From the NCBI GenBank assembly GCA_963753575.1, contig CAVWCR010000001.1, positions 248,001 to 312,000 of the forward strand: 64,000 nt of DNA, given 5' to 3'. Positions within the stretch are counted from its first letter, which is position 1. Every line of letters begins with the position of its first letter. The notes below the pieces were generated by a model. That model worked only from the letters and a program-made list of their open reading frames with translations, did no database searches and was not told the DNA's origin. This DNA comes from VAZQ01 sp963753575 (lineage in GTDB: Bacteria; Pseudomonadota; Alphaproteobacteria; Rhizobiales; Xanthobacteraceae). Below, one piece after another: positions 53,198 through 62,116 of this stretch. Made by a program: the position numbers and the translations under genes.

Positions 53198-53983
53198 ATG
53201 ATGCCGGAATTCCAAGGAAAGATTGTCGTCATCTCGGGCGGGAGCCGCGGCATCGGTCGCGGGATCGGGCTTGCCTTCGCGCGCGCGGGTGCCCAATGCG
53301 TGCTGGCATCGTCTTCGGCAGACAATCTTGCCGCCGCCGCCAAGGTGGTCGCGGCCGAAGGCCCCGAGCCGCTCGCGGTCGCCGCCGACCTGCGCGAGCT
53401 CGCCGGCTGCGAGCAGGTCCTCTCGCGGGTCAAGGAGCGCTTCGGGCGCTGCGACATCCTCATCAACAACGCCGGGCGCACCCGCGCCGGGAATTTTCTC
53501 GACCTGCCGGACGACGCGTTCGTGGATGGCTTCGCGCTCAAATATTTCGGTGCGGTGCGGCTGACGCGCTTGTTCTGGCCGCTGCTCAAGGCCGCGCAAG
53601 GCCACGTGGTCAACATCATCGGGGGTGCCGCGCGCTCGCCCGAGCCGGAATTCTTGATCGGCAGCTCGGTCAATGCGGCGGTTGCGAATTTCTCCAAGGG
53701 ACTGTCGAAGCTCGGCATGCGCGACGCCGTAAACGTCAACGTGATCCATCCCGGTAACACCGCGACCGAACGCCAGGAGGAGTTGCTGGCGCAGCGCGCA
53801 GCCGCGACCGGCAAGACGGTCGAGGAACTGCGGGCGGCGGCGCTGGCGAAGAGCGGCATACGTCGGGTTGGCCGGGTCGAAGATATTGCGGCGCTCGCAC
53901 TTTTCCTCTGCTCGGAGGGGGCGCGCCATATCCAGGGCACCGCGATTGCGGTCGATGGCGGGGCGACGGTAGGTTACTACTGA
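53198..53983 (+). CDS. SDR-fold protein lacking catalytic residues
   Basis: The 261-residue protein has the SDR nucleotide loop GGSRGIGRG (14-22) and NNAG (90-93). In place of the Ser-Tyr-Lys triad it has Gly142, Gly155 and Asn159 (NIIGG and FLIGSSVNAAVANF). It ends in IAVDGGATVGYY. It may be a divergent subfamily using another mechanism or a non-enzymatic binder. Divergent from the operon head across about 96 bp, 16 bp before aroE. Confidence 0.8.
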   Translation: MMPEFQGKIVVISGGSRGIGRGIGLAFARAGAQCVLASSSADNLAAAAKVVAAEGPEPLAVAADLRELAGCEQVLSRVKERFGRCDILINNAGRTRAGNFLDLPDDAFVDGFALKYFGAVRLTRLFWPLLKAAQGHVVNIIGGAARSPEPEFLIGSSVNAAVANFSKGLSKLGMRDAVNVNVIHPGNTATERQEELLAQRAAATGKTVEELRAAALAKSGIRRVGRVEDIAALALFLCSEGARHIQGTAIAVDGGATVGYY

Positions 53984-53999
53984 GCCTTGCGAGCACCTC

Positions 54000-54836
54000 A
54001 TGTCTCAACACAAAGCCGCCTGCGTGATCGGTTGGCCGATCGGGCATTCCCGCTCGCCGCTCATCCACAATTACTGGATCAAGGAACACGGCCTTGACGC
54101 TGAATACCGGCGTGAGGCAGTGCCGCCGGAGCAATTCGCCGATTTCCTCCCGCACCTGGCGGAGCGCGGCTATGTCGGGGCAAACGTCACGGTGCCGCAC
54201 AAGGAGGCGGCGCTCGCTTTGTCCAAGCCTGACGATCGCGCGCGCGCGGTCGGTGCCGCCAACACGCTCTGGCTTGCGGACGGCGGTTTGCACTCGACCA
54301 ATACTGACGTCGAGGGTTTTATCGCCAATCTGGACTCTGTCGCGCCGGGCTGGGATCGCGATCTTGCGTGCGCGCTGGTACTCGGAGCCGGCGGAGCGTC
54401 GCGCGCCGTGGTGTTCGGCCTCCTCGATCGCGGCATCAGTCATATCCGCGTCGCCAACCGCACTTACGACCGCACCTCGGCGCTGCGGGCCCAGTTCGGC
54501 GAGCGGGTTGAGCTGGTGCGCTGGGGCGACCTTGACCACCCGCTTGCCGAGGCGGGTTTGCTCGTGAATACGACCTCGCTCGGCATGGCCGGCCAACCGG
54601 GGCTCGACATCGATCTCGCCAGGGTGCCCGCGGATGCGGTCGTGGCCGATCTGGTATACGCGCCGCTTGAGACTGCGCTCCTTGCCGCCGCCCGGGTGCG
54701 CGGGCTGCGCGCGGTCGACGGGCTTGGCATGTTGCTGCATCAGGCGGTCGGCGGGTTCCAGCGCTGGTTCGGTGTGCGGCCGCAGGTCACGGAGGCCTTG
54801 CGCGCCCAGGTGGAGGCTGATCTTATTCGCAGATAG
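54000..54836 (+). CDS. aroE: Shikimate dehydrogenase family protein
   Basis: The 278-residue enzyme has IGWPIGHSRSPLIHNYW (10-26), catalytic Lys68 in ANVTVPHKEA, Asn89/Asp103 for substrate and GAGGASRAVVFGLLDRG for NADP. It reduces dehydroshikimate or, in paralogs, quinate. In related genomes the biosynthetic aroE is usually beside coaE and dnaQ. Its position next to an SDR in a catabolic block may mark a specialised paralog. Start ATG. Confidence 0.85.
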   Translation: MSQHKAACVIGWPIGHSRSPLIHNYWIKEHGLDAEYRREAVPPEQFADFLPHLAERGYVGANVTVPHKEAALALSKPDDRARAVGAANTLWLADGGLHSTNTDVEGFIANLDSVAPGWDRDLACALVLGAGGASRAVVFGLLDRGISHIRVANRTYDRTSALRAQFGERVELVRWGDLDHPLAEAGLLVNTTSLGMAGQPGLDIDLARVPADAVVADLVYAPLETALLAAARVRGLRAVDGLGMLLHQAVGGFQRWFGVRPQVTEALRAQVEADLIRR

Positions 54837-54939
54837 GCCTGTATCCCTGCAGTCTACCGGCCTGGGAATAATGAAGGCTGGGCAGGGTTATCACCACGTC
54901 GCCACGCGTTCCGCCGGCGAACCTTTCGGGAGGATGACA

Positions 54940-55578
54940 ATGCGTAAGATGACGCGTCGCGCGCTCGGCGCTGCCGGTTTTGCCCTGGCCCTTGCCGCTG
55001 CGGCGACCGCGAGCTTTGCTCAACGGCCGCAGACCACCCGTATCCGAGCTACGATCGAGAAGGTCGACGGCAACGTGCTGATGCTAAAGGCACGCAACGG
55101 CGATCAACTCAAGGTGACCATGGCCGACAATTTCCGCCTGGCCGCGATGATCAAGGCAACCCTCGCGGATCTGAAGCCTGACACCTACATCGGCATCACC
55201 GCGATGCCGCAGGCAGACGGCAGCCAGAAGGCGATCGCCATTCACATCTTTCAGCCAACCCAGCGGGGCACTGGCGAAGGTCACCGGCCCTGGGATTTGA
55301 CGCCCGGCAGCACGATGACCAACGCGGCAATCGACACGACGGTCGCATCGGCCGATGGGCAGGTGCTCACCGTCAAGTACAAGCAGGGCGACAAGATCGA
55401 CACCAAGAAGATCATCGTGACCCCGCAGACGGTGATCGTTCGCTACGTCCCGGGCGACAAGAACGAGCTCAAGCCCGGCGTGCATATCATCATCGGCGCC
55501 GCGACCAAGAATGCCGACGGGTCTTTCAAGGCGGCCGCGCTCAACTACGGCCGCAACGGCATCGTACCGCCGATGTGA
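54940..55578 (+). CDS. Secreted tandem-paralog protein 1 (DUF5666-like)
   Basis: The 212-residue protein has a signal peptide (RRALGAAGFALALAAAATASFAQ) and a repeated beta-rich domain: RIRATIEKVDGNVLMLKARNGDQ and VLTVKYKQGDK. It is followed by two homologs with the same TMTN-type block (PGSTMTN) and RNG.. end. The start is ATG 54940 behind GGGAGG; ATG 54934 is too close to the site. Function unknown, probably periplasmic. Confidence 0.7.
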   Translation: MRKMTRRALGAAGFALALAAAATASFAQRPQTTRIRATIEKVDGNVLMLKARNGDQLKVTMADNFRLAAMIKATLADLKPDTYIGITAMPQADGSQKAIAIHIFQPTQRGTGEGHRPWDLTPGSTMTNAAIDTTVASADGQVLTVKYKQGDKIDTKKIIVTPQTVIVRYVPGDKNELKPGVHIIIGAATKNADGSFKAAALNYGRNGIVPPM

Positions 55579-55670
55579 TACGGTCTTCGGGCCGTCTCAT
55601 TATCGGTTCAAGGTCTGGGGATGTCTCGGCCCGATGGCCGGGATGCCCGCAATACTCGGGAGGAAGCAAC

Positions 55671-56291
55671 ATGAAGCTCACATCACGAATTCTGACTGCG
55701 GCTGCCGTCATGGCGGCCTTCGCCGCGACCATGGTCGTCGCTCGGGCGGAGAACGTGCGCGTGCGCGGTACGATCGAAAAGGTCGACGGCGACATGCTCA
55801 TGGTCAAGTCGCGCGACGGCTCCGAACTGAAGCTCAAGCTTAAGGACAAGGCCTCTGTTCGCGGAGTCATCAAGGCGTCGCTCGCCGACATCAAGGCCGG
55901 AACCGGTGTCGGCATCACCTCCATGCCGCAGGCGGATGGCAGCCTGAAAGCGGTCGAGATTCACATCTTCCCGGCCGGACTGAACTACAGGTCCTTTCAT
56001 GGCAACTGGGATCTGATGCCCGGCAGCACCATGACCAACGGCCCTGTGGAGACCTCCGTCGCTGGCGTCGACGGTCAGGTCCTCACGGTCAAATACAAGT
56101 CCGGCGACAAGATGGAGGAGAAGAAGATCACGGTGACGTCGAAGACCGTCATCGTCGCCTATGCGTCGGCCACCAAGGCTGACCTCAAGCCCGGCCAGAA
56201 GATCTTTGTCGCCAATGCTCCCAAGCTCCCTGACGGCACGATCGAGGTGGCGAGCATTTCGTATGGCAAGGAAATCGCGCCGCCTATGTAA
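55671..56291 (+). CDS. Secreted tandem-paralog protein 2
   Basis: The 206-residue protein has the same leader, GTIEKVDGDMLMVKSRDGSEL, TSMPQADGS, PGSTMTNGPVET and VLTVKYKSGDK blocks. A CGGGAGG ribosome site precedes the ATG, as in paralogs 1 and 3, showing the spacer was duplicated together with the gene. Spacing to neighbours is about 90 and 75 bp. Confidence 0.7.
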   Translation: MKLTSRILTAAAVMAAFAATMVVARAENVRVRGTIEKVDGDMLMVKSRDGSELKLKLKDKASVRGVIKASLADIKAGTGVGITSMPQADGSLKAVEIHIFPAGLNYRSFHGNWDLMPGSTMTNGPVETSVAGVDGQVLTVKYKSGDKMEEKKITVTSKTVIVAYASATKADLKPGQKIFVANAPKLPDGTIEVASISYGKEIAPPM

Positions 56292-56364
56292 TCCGGCATC
56301 CGCGGGATTCTCGTGCGTGCCGCTACCTGCTAGCGGCACGCGTAGCCTTTCGGGAGGTTGAGAC

Positions 56365-56976
56365 ATGGTCTATTTGGCAACGCGAATTCTTGCGGTCGGC
56401 GCGCTGGTCGCGCTCGCCATCACGGTGGCCGACGCGCAGCGGGTACGGCGGCTGCGCGGTACAATCGAGGCGGTGGACGGCAATAGCTTCACCCTGAAAG
56501 CCCGCGATGGCTCGAGCCATCACGTCGTGCTGGCTGGAAACGCCCGCATTGTCGGGGTCGTGAAGGCGACCATGGCCGACATCAAGCAGGGCTCCTTCAT
56601 CGGCAGTGGCGCCGTTCCGCAAGCCGACGGGACCCAGAAGGCGGTCGAGGTTCATATTTTCCCGGAGGAGATGCGCGGGACCGGCGAAGGCCATCGGCCC
56701 TGGGATGGGGCCTCGAATGGCACCATGACCAATGGCACGACGGCCGGTGCGACTGTCACCGGCGTCGATGCCGGCGCCATCACGGTCAAGTATAAGGAAG
56801 GTGACAAGAAGATCATCGTCACGCCCGGAACGAAGATTGTGCGCTACGAGATTGGCAGCAAGAGCGATCTCAAGGCTGGCGCGGCCGTCACCATCACCAA
56901 TGCGACGAAGAAGCCCGATGGCTCGCTTGAAGCGGCGCGCGTCAACGTGGGGCGCAACGGGGCCGTGCCTAATTAG
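56365..56976 (+). CDS. Secreted tandem-paralog protein 3
   Basis: The 203-residue protein is the most divergent paralog: leader to VADAQ, then GTIEAVDGNSFTLKARDGSSH, AVPQADGTQKAVEVHIFPEEM, GEGHRPWDG and ITVKYKEGDKK. It lacks the C-terminal PPM seen in paralogs 1 and 2. The common block GTGEGHRPWD occurs in paralogs 1 and 3. Start ATG at 56365 behind CGGGAGG. Confidence 0.7.
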   Translation: MVYLATRILAVGALVALAITVADAQRVRRLRGTIEAVDGNSFTLKARDGSSHHVVLAGNARIVGVVKATMADIKQGSFIGSGAVPQADGTQKAVEVHIFPEEMRGTGEGHRPWDGASNGTMTNGTTAGATVTGVDAGAITVKYKEGDKKIIVTPGTKIVRYEIGSKSDLKAGAAVTITNATKKPDGSLEAARVNVGRNGAVPN

Positions 56977-57314
56977 AGCACGATCCCAAAGAGTTGCAGA
57001 CTTTTCGGATGAGATCGCCGCGCTCGCGGGGGCATTTGCGTGGGAGCGAACCGCCATCTGTGAGCGGTTCCATGAGCGGTGATGAGAAATCGCTCACTCG
57101 TACTGACCGAGTCTTTGGCGAATGCCCAAGAAAACGGCGGCGGGGGCCTGCAAGGTTCCGTTAACTCATTGAACTGTCAACATAATGCCGCCGTTTCCCG
57201 CGGTGATGGCACGTCCGTTGCAAGTGGCGATAGGCACGTCTGCCGCTGTTCGCTGCAAGATGCCGGGAATCGCCGGCTGCCAGCGTTGCCAGTGCAACAA
57301 AGGAGCGCGTCATC
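56977..57314. other. 338-bp gap, likely promoter of the truncated transporter gene
   Basis: No gene is supported. The last 15 bp carry AAAGGAG as the ribosome site for ATG at 57315. This probably is the promoter region of the former nitrate-type transporter gene. Confidence 0.45.
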
Positions 57315-57737
57315 ATGCCGACTTTTGACAATCCCTTTGACCCACGACGCCCGCTGTACCGATCGGGCTGCAGTTGCGGGCGTCATGTGAGCCAAGTTGA
57401 ACATGAGCGCGAAGCGGCTGCGCAGTTGCAATGTGCGGCAGTCGACTGCGAGGACAAGCGTTACGAGGGCGTGGTCGCGTCCGCGGTGAACCGCGCCTGC
57501 CACATGGCCGCCGACGTCGCCGGCCTCGGCGCCTGGATCTCTCCGCATACGCTCCGGCACAGCTTTGCAACGCATCTCTTGGAGAGCCATACCGACGTGC
57601 GGGTCATCCAGGTTCTGCTCGGACACGCGAAGCTCGATACGACCGCGCGCTACGCCCAAGTCGCCACCAACCTGCTGCGAACCGTCACCAGCCCGCTCGA
57701 CCGTCTGACCTTGGCGAAGGACGGCCCGCCCGCGTAA
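57315..57737 (+). pseudogene. Chimeric ORF: NrtA/CmpA-type leader fused to a tyrosine recombinase C terminus
   Basis: The 140-codon ORF has two unrelated halves. The first 57 residues (MPTFDNPFDPRRPLYRSGCS and CGRHVSQVEHEREAAA, then EGVVASAV) match the cytoplasmic lead of CmpA/NrtA nitrate-type binding proteins, which normally continues into a Tat-like leader. From about 57487 the sequence becomes a tyrosine recombinase C terminus (LRHSFATHLLESHTDVRVIQVLLGHAKLDTTARYAQ) with the RHxxR-H-Y residues. It therefore is a gene truncated by insertion or deletion at the IS91 element, with the rest of the transporter missing. Confidence 0.7.
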
Positions 57738-57749
57738 CGCGCGGCGGCC

Positions 57750-58952
57750 ATGGCTCGTCCAGCGCTGGAGGTCGCGGACATCTTCCGCGACCACGGAGCC
57801 GCATGGCGTGCCGCCAACCGTGGCCACGTCAGCCTCGGCCAGTTGAAGGTGATGAGCGCGATCGAGCGCTGCCGCACGGCAGCTCTCGGCGGGCATGTGG
57901 CGCGTTGCGAGAACGACGCCTGTGGCCACACGACCATCGCTTACAATAGCTGCCGCAACCGGCATTGCCCGAAATGCCAGGGCGCGGCCGCACGCGAGTG
58001 GCTGGCGGCACGCGAGGCCGAGCTGCTGCCAGTGCCCTACTTCCACGTCGTGTTCACGCTGCCGGCGGCGATCGGCGACATCGCCTACCAGAACAAGGCC
58101 GTGATCTACGATCTGCTGTTCAAGGCCTCGTCGGAGACGATGCTCGCCATCGCGGCAGACCGAAAGCACCTCGGAGCGCGCATCGCCATCACCTCAGTGT
58201 TGCACACCTGGGGCTCGGCAATGACCCACCATCCGCACGTGCATATGATCGTGCCGGGCGGCGGGCTTTCCATGGATGGCGCACGTTGGATCGCATGCAA
58301 GCCCAACTTCTTGCTGCCCGTGCGTGTCCTCTCGACGCTGTTCCGGCGCTTGATGCTGGAGAGGCTTATGGCGGCACACCAGGCGGGCAGGCTGCAGTTC
58401 TTCGGCACCCACGCGCATCTGGCCAATGCAAAGGCGTTCGCTGCGTTGCTCGCACCGCTGCGCAAGACGCGCTGGTTCGTCTATTCCAAACGCCCGTTCG
58501 CGGGCCCGAAGGCCGTGCTCGCCTATCTGGCGCGCTACACCCACCGCGTCGCCATCTCGAACCGCCGCCTGATCGCAATCGACCAGCAGCACGTCACCTT
58601 CAAGGTCAAGAACTACCGCGTCGAGGGACCGGGCCGCTACACTACGATGACGCTCAACGCGAACGAGTTCATCCGACGCTTCCTCATCCATGTCCTGCCC
58701 AAGGGCTTCCATCGCATCCGCCATTACGGGCTCCTCGCCGGCAGCAATCGCGCCGAGACCATCGCGCGGGCGCGCGACCTCCTGGGTCTGGCTGAGCAGG
58801 CGGTCGAGACCGAGCCGGCCGCGCAGCCGCTCGCCCACCCATGCCCCTGCTGCGGCAGCCGCATGACCATCATCGAGACGTTCCAAGCCGGCCGCCAACC
58901 ACGCCACCGGCCGAGCAAACCTCTCGTCGCAATCAGGATCGACACCTCATGA
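57750..58952 (+). CDS. IS91 family transposase
   Basis: The 400-residue HUH-type transposase has a zinc-binding N domain (CENDACGHTTIAYNSCRNRHCPKCQ, about 53-77), the HUH motif HPHVH (161-165) and the paired tyrosines YLARY (Tyr259 and Tyr263), all in IS91/IS801 order. The ORF is full-length and looks functional. It follows the chimeric ORF by 12 bp. Confidence 0.95.
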   Translation: MARPALEVADIFRDHGAAWRAANRGHVSLGQLKVMSAIERCRTAALGGHVARCENDACGHTTIAYNSCRNRHCPKCQGAAAREWLAAREAELLPVPYFHVVFTLPAAIGDIAYQNKAVIYDLLFKASSETMLAIAADRKHLGARIAITSVLHTWGSAMTHHPHVHMIVPGGGLSMDGARWIACKPNFLLPVRVLSTLFRRLMLERLMAAHQAGRLQFFGTHAHLANAKAFAALLAPLRKTRWFVYSKRPFAGPKAVLAYLARYTHRVAISNRRLIAIDQQHVTFKVKNYRVEGPGRYTTMTLNANEFIRRFLIHVLPKGFHRIRHYGLLAGSNRAETIARARDLLGLAEQAVETEPAAQPLAHPCPCCGSRMTIIETFQAGRQPRHRPSKPLVAIRIDTS

Positions 58953-59090
58953 GCACAAGCACCACGTCCTGCACCTGCACCGCCGAGCGCGTTCCTTACT
59001 GGTCATCGACCGGCCACGCCGACGCTCGGCCACACAGGGGCGCGGCATCGCATTCCACGCTGCGTTCATTCCCGAGAACGACTCAATCGA

Positions 59091-59504
59091 ACCCGATCGG
59101 CTGCACCGGCAGCCGAAATCACCCGAGTGCTGCCACCCAGCGTCTTCGGCCCAATCTCTTCGCCGCAATCAAATCGCCATAGCGCGCACACACCAGCACC
59201 TCACGTCCCGCGGGTTCCTTCCCTGGAGGCTTTCGGACGACGGCCCCCGTGCGCGCAACTCCGTCAATGACGGGCCGTCATCCGAAACCCTTCACATACC
59301 CGATCGGCTGCACCGGCAGCCGAAATCACCCGAGTGCTGCCACCCAGCGTCTTCGGCCCAATCTCTTCGCCGCAATCAAATCGCCATAGCGCGCACACAC
59401 CAGCACCTCACGTCCCGCGGGTTCCTTCCCTGGAGGCTTTCGGACGACGGCCCCCGTGCGCGCAACTCCGTCAATGACGGGCCGTCATCCGAAACCCTTC
59501 ACAT
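59091..59504. repeat. 207-bp perfect tandem duplication
   Basis: The block ACCCGATCGGCTGC... at 59091-59297 is repeated exactly at 59298-59504. Each copy includes a hairpin pairing TTTCGGACGACGGCCC (59231) with GGGCCGTCATCCGAAA (59272). It lies at the 3' end of the IS91 element, where the replication origin or terminus is expected, so it may come from end duplication during transposition. Confidence 0.92.
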
Positions 59505-59666
59505 ACTTCACATAACCGGTCGTGAGCAGCCGCAACAAGGCGGCGAACACCTCATCGGCAGGCGAGCAAGCATTAGGCGGAGCCTCGAAGACGGGCGATC
59601 GAGAAATTCGCGGAACGACGATTATAGTCGCGGCTGGCGCCAGCCTTGTGGCACGCAAGAGGTGCT

Positions 59667-60446
59667 CTATTCGAACCCCTTTGCTCGCAAGACCGTCTTG
59701 GCCGCAGGCGAGGTCAGGAACGTGACCAGCGCTTTTGCGGCGTCAGCCTGGCTGGTACCGGTGACGATGCCGGGGGAGAACTGGGTGTAGTTCTGAATCT
59801 CGGGCGGCAGCGGCCCAGCGAATTCGACGGATGGCTGAGCCAAGACTTCGCTGATTTGATTGAATCCGATCTCAGCGTCGCCGCTGGCAACACTTGCGTA
59901 AAGCACGTTCGCAGATGGAGATAGCTTGGTCTTGGGTTTCATTTCCGCAGCGATGCCCAATCGTTCGAGCAACTTGGCCATGTAAATGCCACTGGCGCCT
60001 CCACCGGCCGGATCGGGATAAATAATCGATTTCGCCACCAACATCGAGCGTTTGAAGGCGTCGGTCGAACTCATATCGGGCTTCGCGGCGCCCTTGCGCA
60101 CAAAGGCACTGACACCGACCTTCGCAACGATGATGCGATCGCCAGCCAGGACTTTGCCTTGCGCTCGAAGTTGCTCCATCAGTGGCGCAGCGTTTATGAT
60201 AAGATCGGCCGCCTCACCCTTCAGAAAGCGCTGCTGGATAGCGCCCGCATTTCCGTAGGCGATCGTTACCTTGTGTCCCGAGGATTTTTCAAAATCCGGC
60301 ACCAGCACATCAACGGCCGGTTGCAAAGCCACGGCGCATAGGAGCTTGATCTCCCCGGCTCTTGCCGTGCTCCCAGCAGCGATGCCAAACGAGGCAAGCC
60401 CCAACGCGATTGTCGCGGACACACCCAGAATGCAGCGTCGATTCAT
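59667..60446 (-). CDS. ModA-like periplasmic binding protein
   Basis: The protein is 259 residues from ATG 60446 behind GGAGAGA. It has a signal peptide (ILGVSATIALGLASFGIAAG, cut near ARA) and a type 2 binding fold related to molybdate-binding ModA: EIKLLCAVALQPAVDVLVPDFE, GNAGAIQQRFLKGEAADLI and PSANVLYASVASGDAEIGFNQ. No ModBC is nearby. Codon use is less GC-rich than upstream genes. Such orphan binding proteins pair with a divergent LysR gene as here. Confidence 0.75.
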   Translation of the reverse strand: MNRRCILGVSATIALGLASFGIAAGSTARAGEIKLLCAVALQPAVDVLVPDFEKSSGHKVTIAYGNAGAIQQRFLKGEAADLIINAAPLMEQLRAQGKVLAGDRIIVAKVGVSAFVRKGAAKPDMSSTDAFKRSMLVAKSIIYPDPAGGGASGIYMAKLLERLGIAAEMKPKTKLSPSANVLYASVASGDAEIGFNQISEVLAQPSVEFAGPLPPEIQNYTQFSPGIVTGTSQADAAKALVTFLTSPAAKTVLRAKGFE

Positions 60447-60714
60447 TTTATCTCTCCGTTGCCTATGATCGGCCGTTGTCAGCCGCCTAATCAACCATCA
60501 AACGACCTGGACGTAGGTTTGCGCCATCGCGCTTCGCGACAAGATCGCAGCGCGGCAGCGCCCGCAGCTTGATGCAGAACTTGCCTACGTGGAAGTTTCA
60601 CGGCGTCCTCCCAAAAAAAGTACCGCACCCTGGGCGCGTGACCAAAGACGCACAATGCGGAAGGTGCTAAGTGTGCCTTAGGCGCAGCCGAAGGCTTGTA
60701 GGGGCCATCCGAAA

Positions 60715-61624
60715 ATGTCGACACGGTTCGATCTGACCGATCTGCGCTTGTTCCTGCACGTCGCCGAGGCCGCCAGCATCACCCATGGGGCCGGTCGTGC
60801 GAACATGTCGCTGGCGTCGGCGAGCGAGCAAATCCGCGCCATGGAGGATGCGCTCCGCACCCCTCTGCTCGAAAGGAAACGGCGGGGCGTTCACCTCACG
60901 CCGGCAGGATCGGTGCTCATGCATCACGCGCGCATCGTCACGCAGCAACTGGAGCAAATGCGCGGCGAGTTGAATCAATTCGCAACGGGGCTAAGGGGCA
61001 GAGTCCGCGTCCTCGCGGTTACCATCGTGGCGGCAGAATTTCTTCCGGCTCCTCTGGCCGCCTTTCTTTCGGCCCATCCCAATATCGACATAGACCTGCA
61101 GGAGCGCCCGAGTCGGGGGATTGTGCCAGCGATCGCGGAAGGCCTCGCGGATATTGGTATTGTCGGGGACCCAGTCGATCCTGCCTTGCAACTCGAAACT
61201 TCTCCTTTTGCGGAAGACCGTCTGGTTCTGGTCGCGCCGCGTCGGCATGCGCTCGGCGCACAGCGCAAAATCGCTTATCGTGAAGCCCTAAATCACGACT
61301 TCATAGGCTTTGGCGCAGGAAACACTCTCCAGGAATATTTGGACTATCATGCCGTTCACGCCGGCCACCGACTGAACCCGCGCGTTCGTCTCAACGGGTT
61401 CGAACTCGATATGTCGGTTAGTGGAAAGCGGCATCGGTCTTGCTGTCTTGCCGGAAACGGCGGCTCGTCGATGCCAGCGATCAATGGCAATCCGCGTCAT
61501 ACCTCTTACGGATGCCTGGGCTATTCGCCACTTCACCGTTTGCTTTAGAAATTTCAAGTCTCTGCCTACGCATGCTCAACGCTTCGTCGAATACTTGAGG
61601 CCCCGCTCGAAGGCGCCCAAATGA
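60715..61624 (+). pseudogene. LysR family regulator, frameshifted
   Basis: The N-terminal part is intact: a LysR winged helix (FDLTDLRLFLHVAEAASITH, then ASASEQIRAMEDALRTPLLER) and effector domain to about codon 235. Near 61411-61420 the frame breaks: the expected C terminus (VESGIGLAVLPETAARR and FKSLPTHAQRFVEYL) continues in the +1 frame from 61421 to 61624. The break sits at MSV-GTGGAAAGC, where dropping one base restores the frame. Divergent from the ModA-like gene, so once a likely regulator of it. Confidence 0.8.
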
Positions 61625-62079
61625 TGCAAGTGCATCTTGCAATGACGAGGTCGGGTTGGCTCAGCGATAGGACCTCAACAGCGCTACTTTGCCGGCCGGG
61701 AGGACGAGCCCAGGACACCCCATTTGGAGTAACTCATCGCTGCGACCAAATAATCGTGAATGTTAGCGAATGTCCGAATCGGGTCAAAACCCGTAAGGCT
61801 CAGAACGAGTAAATGTCTTCCGATTTCCGAAAAGCGGACTTACGACCCGCATGTCTTAATGAGAGGCGCGCGGCCTAGGCTCGGCATGCGCCAGAGCCGC
61901 GCCCGTGCCAATACCCAGAGAAACGGCACGATTCCGAAATTGCGATATGTCCGGAACATTCGGCAACGTGCCGGAGTATGGCTTCAAAGAAGGCTGAATC
62001 GTCGGGCCCGATTCGCCGGCGGCCCTCCAGAGAAGTTCGGCTTCCAACTTGAGCGATATCGACCGTAAGGAAGGATTAA
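61625..62079. other. 455-bp intergenic stretch
   Basis: No supported gene. The region includes short open frames without ribosome sites. It shows lower GC like the preceding two genes. Confidence 0.5.
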
Positions 62080-62110
62080 AGGTGCCGGCACGCGGATCGT
62101 GCCGGCACCT
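62080..62110 (-). terminator. Strong terminator hairpin of the TPR gene
   Basis: AGGTGCCGGCACG (62080-62092) pairs perfectly with CGTGCCGGCACCT (62098-62110) around CGGAT, a 13-bp stem, seven bases from the stop of the minus-strand gene at 62117. On the minus strand it is followed by TTTAATCC. Confidence 0.75.
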
Positions 62111-62116
62111 GCCCCC

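Larger units (their letters stand above)
57487..59504 (+). mobile_element. IS91-family element (truncated recombinase, transposase, repeated end)
   Basis: The unit comprises the recombinase fragment from about 57487, an intact transposase gene (57750-58952) and a noncoding end with a 207-bp tandem duplication (59091-59504). IS91 elements move by rolling circle through one-ended transposition, so flanking DNA can be captured or lost. That fits the truncated gene on the left. Exact ends are not determined. Confidence 0.75.

Noticed and set aside
52190..54001. 603-codon minus-strand frame extending the hydroxyacid dehydrogenase
   Set aside because: The extra N-terminal part is antisense to the SDR-like gene and has no domain. 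ATG at 53101 starts a normal-length protein.
59091..59504. CRISPR array
   Set aside because: Only two 207-bp copies with no spacers and no cas genes.
61760..62068. 102-codon ORF after the frameshifted lysR
   Set aside because: No ribosome site, Arg-rich translation, no similarity to a recognised family.
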